This document shows, piece after piece, positions 6,018 through 6,594 of a DNA stretch of 6,594 bases. The position numbers and the translations under genes were made by a program. The notes under the pieces are model-generated. The model had not been told where the DNA came from. It did not search any database and saw nothing but the letters and a program-made list of their open reading frames with translations. Within the stretch, counting starts at the first letter, position 1. Each line of letters begins with the position of its first letter. Source of the stretch: Clostridiales bacterium (GTDB taxonomy: Bacteria; Bacillota; Sulfobacillia; UBA995; UBA9673); NCBI GenBank assembly GCA_003541445.1, contig DPMO01000056.1, forward strand, positions 1-6,594. Direction: 5' to 3'.

Positions 6018-6594
6018 GTCCCACCTCACAGAGCGGCCTTGGACATCAAGGGAGGCGGCGGCGGTCGTGTCGTCTTCGTGAAGACTCAGGGCGCAGACGA
6101 TCTGGGTGTCGCCGAAGCGGATGATGTCGCCGTGCTCTACGACCACCGGTCTGGCTTCCGACAGGGTCTCGCCGCGCACGGTGAAGTGCCCGGGGTCGGC
6201 GGCGAACTTCTCGACCGTGTAAGGGTATGGTTCGAAGACCGCTCTTCCGCCCCGGGCCGCTCTCAGCACGCCGAGATGGTCCTCGAGGCGGAGGTCGAGC
6301 TCACAGTGGCGCGAGCCGAGCGGGACATAGGCGGCCCTCCAGGGCTCGCGTCTCTCGTAGACGTCCAACTCGTAGCGCACGGTCCGGCCGTCCGGATAAG
6401 TGACATGCAGTTCCTGGCCTGGCGCGAACCGCGGCAGGGTCCGGCGGTAGACGACCAGACCCAGCGCGGCCACGAGGAGCGCGGCCAGAAGCCAGACCCA
6501 CGCGGGGAGCGGCGGACGCGGGACGCGGGCCTGGACCGGCAGCTCGAGACGCGAGGTCCCGGAGCCGGCCACGGCCTCCGCCCCCCCGCCTGAA
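6015..6594 (-). CDS. Membrane-anchored FHA-like domain protein, C-terminal part (5' end outside window)
   Basis: The reading frame is open to the right edge, so the true start is probably outside the window; a GTG at 6572 could give a complete 185-residue protein, but its nearest GGAGG is only two bases away, too close for a good start. Counting from that GTG, residues 24-42 form one transmembrane helix (AWVWLLAALLVAALGLVVY), followed by RR, which argues for a cytoplasmic C-terminus. Residues about 78-163 resemble a forkhead-associated (FHA) domain: LGSR near 85, then CELDLRLED, and a typical last-strand pair HGDIIRFGDTQIVC. The usual phosphothreonine-binding S-x-x-H is not visible; HLGVLRA stands at that place. 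The short Gly/Ala-rich stretch before the helix looks like a linker from an upstream domain; in related neighbourhoods such proteins often carry a von Willebrand A domain, but none is visible here. The TGA stop overlaps the ATG of the tubulin-like gene. Membrane anchor is fairly sure; the FHA call is moderate. Confidence 0.72.
   Translation of the reverse strand, partial: SGGGAEAVAGSGTSRLELPVQARVPRPPLPAWVWLLAALLVAALGLVVYRRTLPRFAPGQELHVTYPDGRTVRYELDVYERREPWRAAYVPLGSRHCELDLRLEDHLGVLRAARGGRAVFEPYPYTVEKFAADPGHFTVRGETLSEARPVVVEHGDIIRFGDTQIVCALSLHEDDTTAAASLDVQGRSVRWD
6022..6027 (-). promoter_or_regulatory. Ribosome binding site of the tubulin-like gene
   Basis: On the minus strand GAGGTG lies inside the end of the FHA-like gene, with eight bases between GAGG and the ATG at 6015. 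It decides for ATG 6015 over the in-frame GTG at 6024, which overlaps the site itself. Confidence 0.7.

Noticed and set aside
6022..6024. GTG at 6024 as the start of the tubulin-like gene
   Set aside because: It lies within the GAGGTG ribosome binding site of ATG 6015, and has no clear site of its own.
5176..6081. Open frame of 301 codons on the plus strand over the start of the tubulin-like gene
   Set aside because: It is the shadow of the region encoding the GTP-binding motifs and crosses the FHA/tubulin junction; its product is compositionally biased.

Overview
The window is a dense, GC-rich stretch (roughly two-thirds G+C by eye) of a bacterial chromosome. All four genes lie on the minus strand, so the operon reads from the right edge to the left. 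GTG starts, strong GGAGG-type ribosome binding sites and heavy use of G/C-ending codons suggest a high-GC bacterium. The sequence does not settle the phylum. No tRNA, rRNA, CRISPR array, insertion sequence or convincing terminator was seen, and no stretch over 25 bases lies outside genes.

Layout in transcription order: (1) 6594-6015, the C-terminal part of a membrane protein with one transmembrane helix followed by a divergent FHA-like domain; its N-terminus lies outside the window. (2) 6015-3088, a 975-residue bacterial tubulin/FtsZ-like protein with the glycine-rich first loop (GIGGAG) and an intact tubulin signature (SGGTGSG). (3) 3063-751, a 770-residue protein that I read as a divergent paralogue of the tubulin-like protein. 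It keeps the same order of landmark segments but has lost the nucleotide-binding signature and has gained two membrane helices in its middle. (4) 761-1, the N-terminal part of a protein with four predicted membrane helices, followed by a Q-motif-like segment and a P-loop typical of superfamily 2 helicases; it is cut by the left edge.

The junctions are a TGATG stop/start overlap, a 24-base gap with a strong ribosome binding site, and an 11-base overlap. This is the architecture of one co-transcribed and co-translated unit. From memory, Makarova and Koonin (2010) described FtsZ-like families, one of which sits in gene neighbourhoods with von Willebrand A proteins, a distinct GTPase and OmpA-type proteins, and proposed a membrane-remodelling system. 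The present operon looks like a relative of that system. The less expected elements are the membrane-anchored pseudo-tubulin and a helicase-like ATPase tethered to the membrane. A working model (inference) is a membrane-associated tubulin-type filament with a catalytically dead, membrane-inserted partner, an FHA-type adaptor, and a nucleic-acid-linked motor. Nothing in the window shows the biological output, such as division, DNA positioning, defence or secretion.
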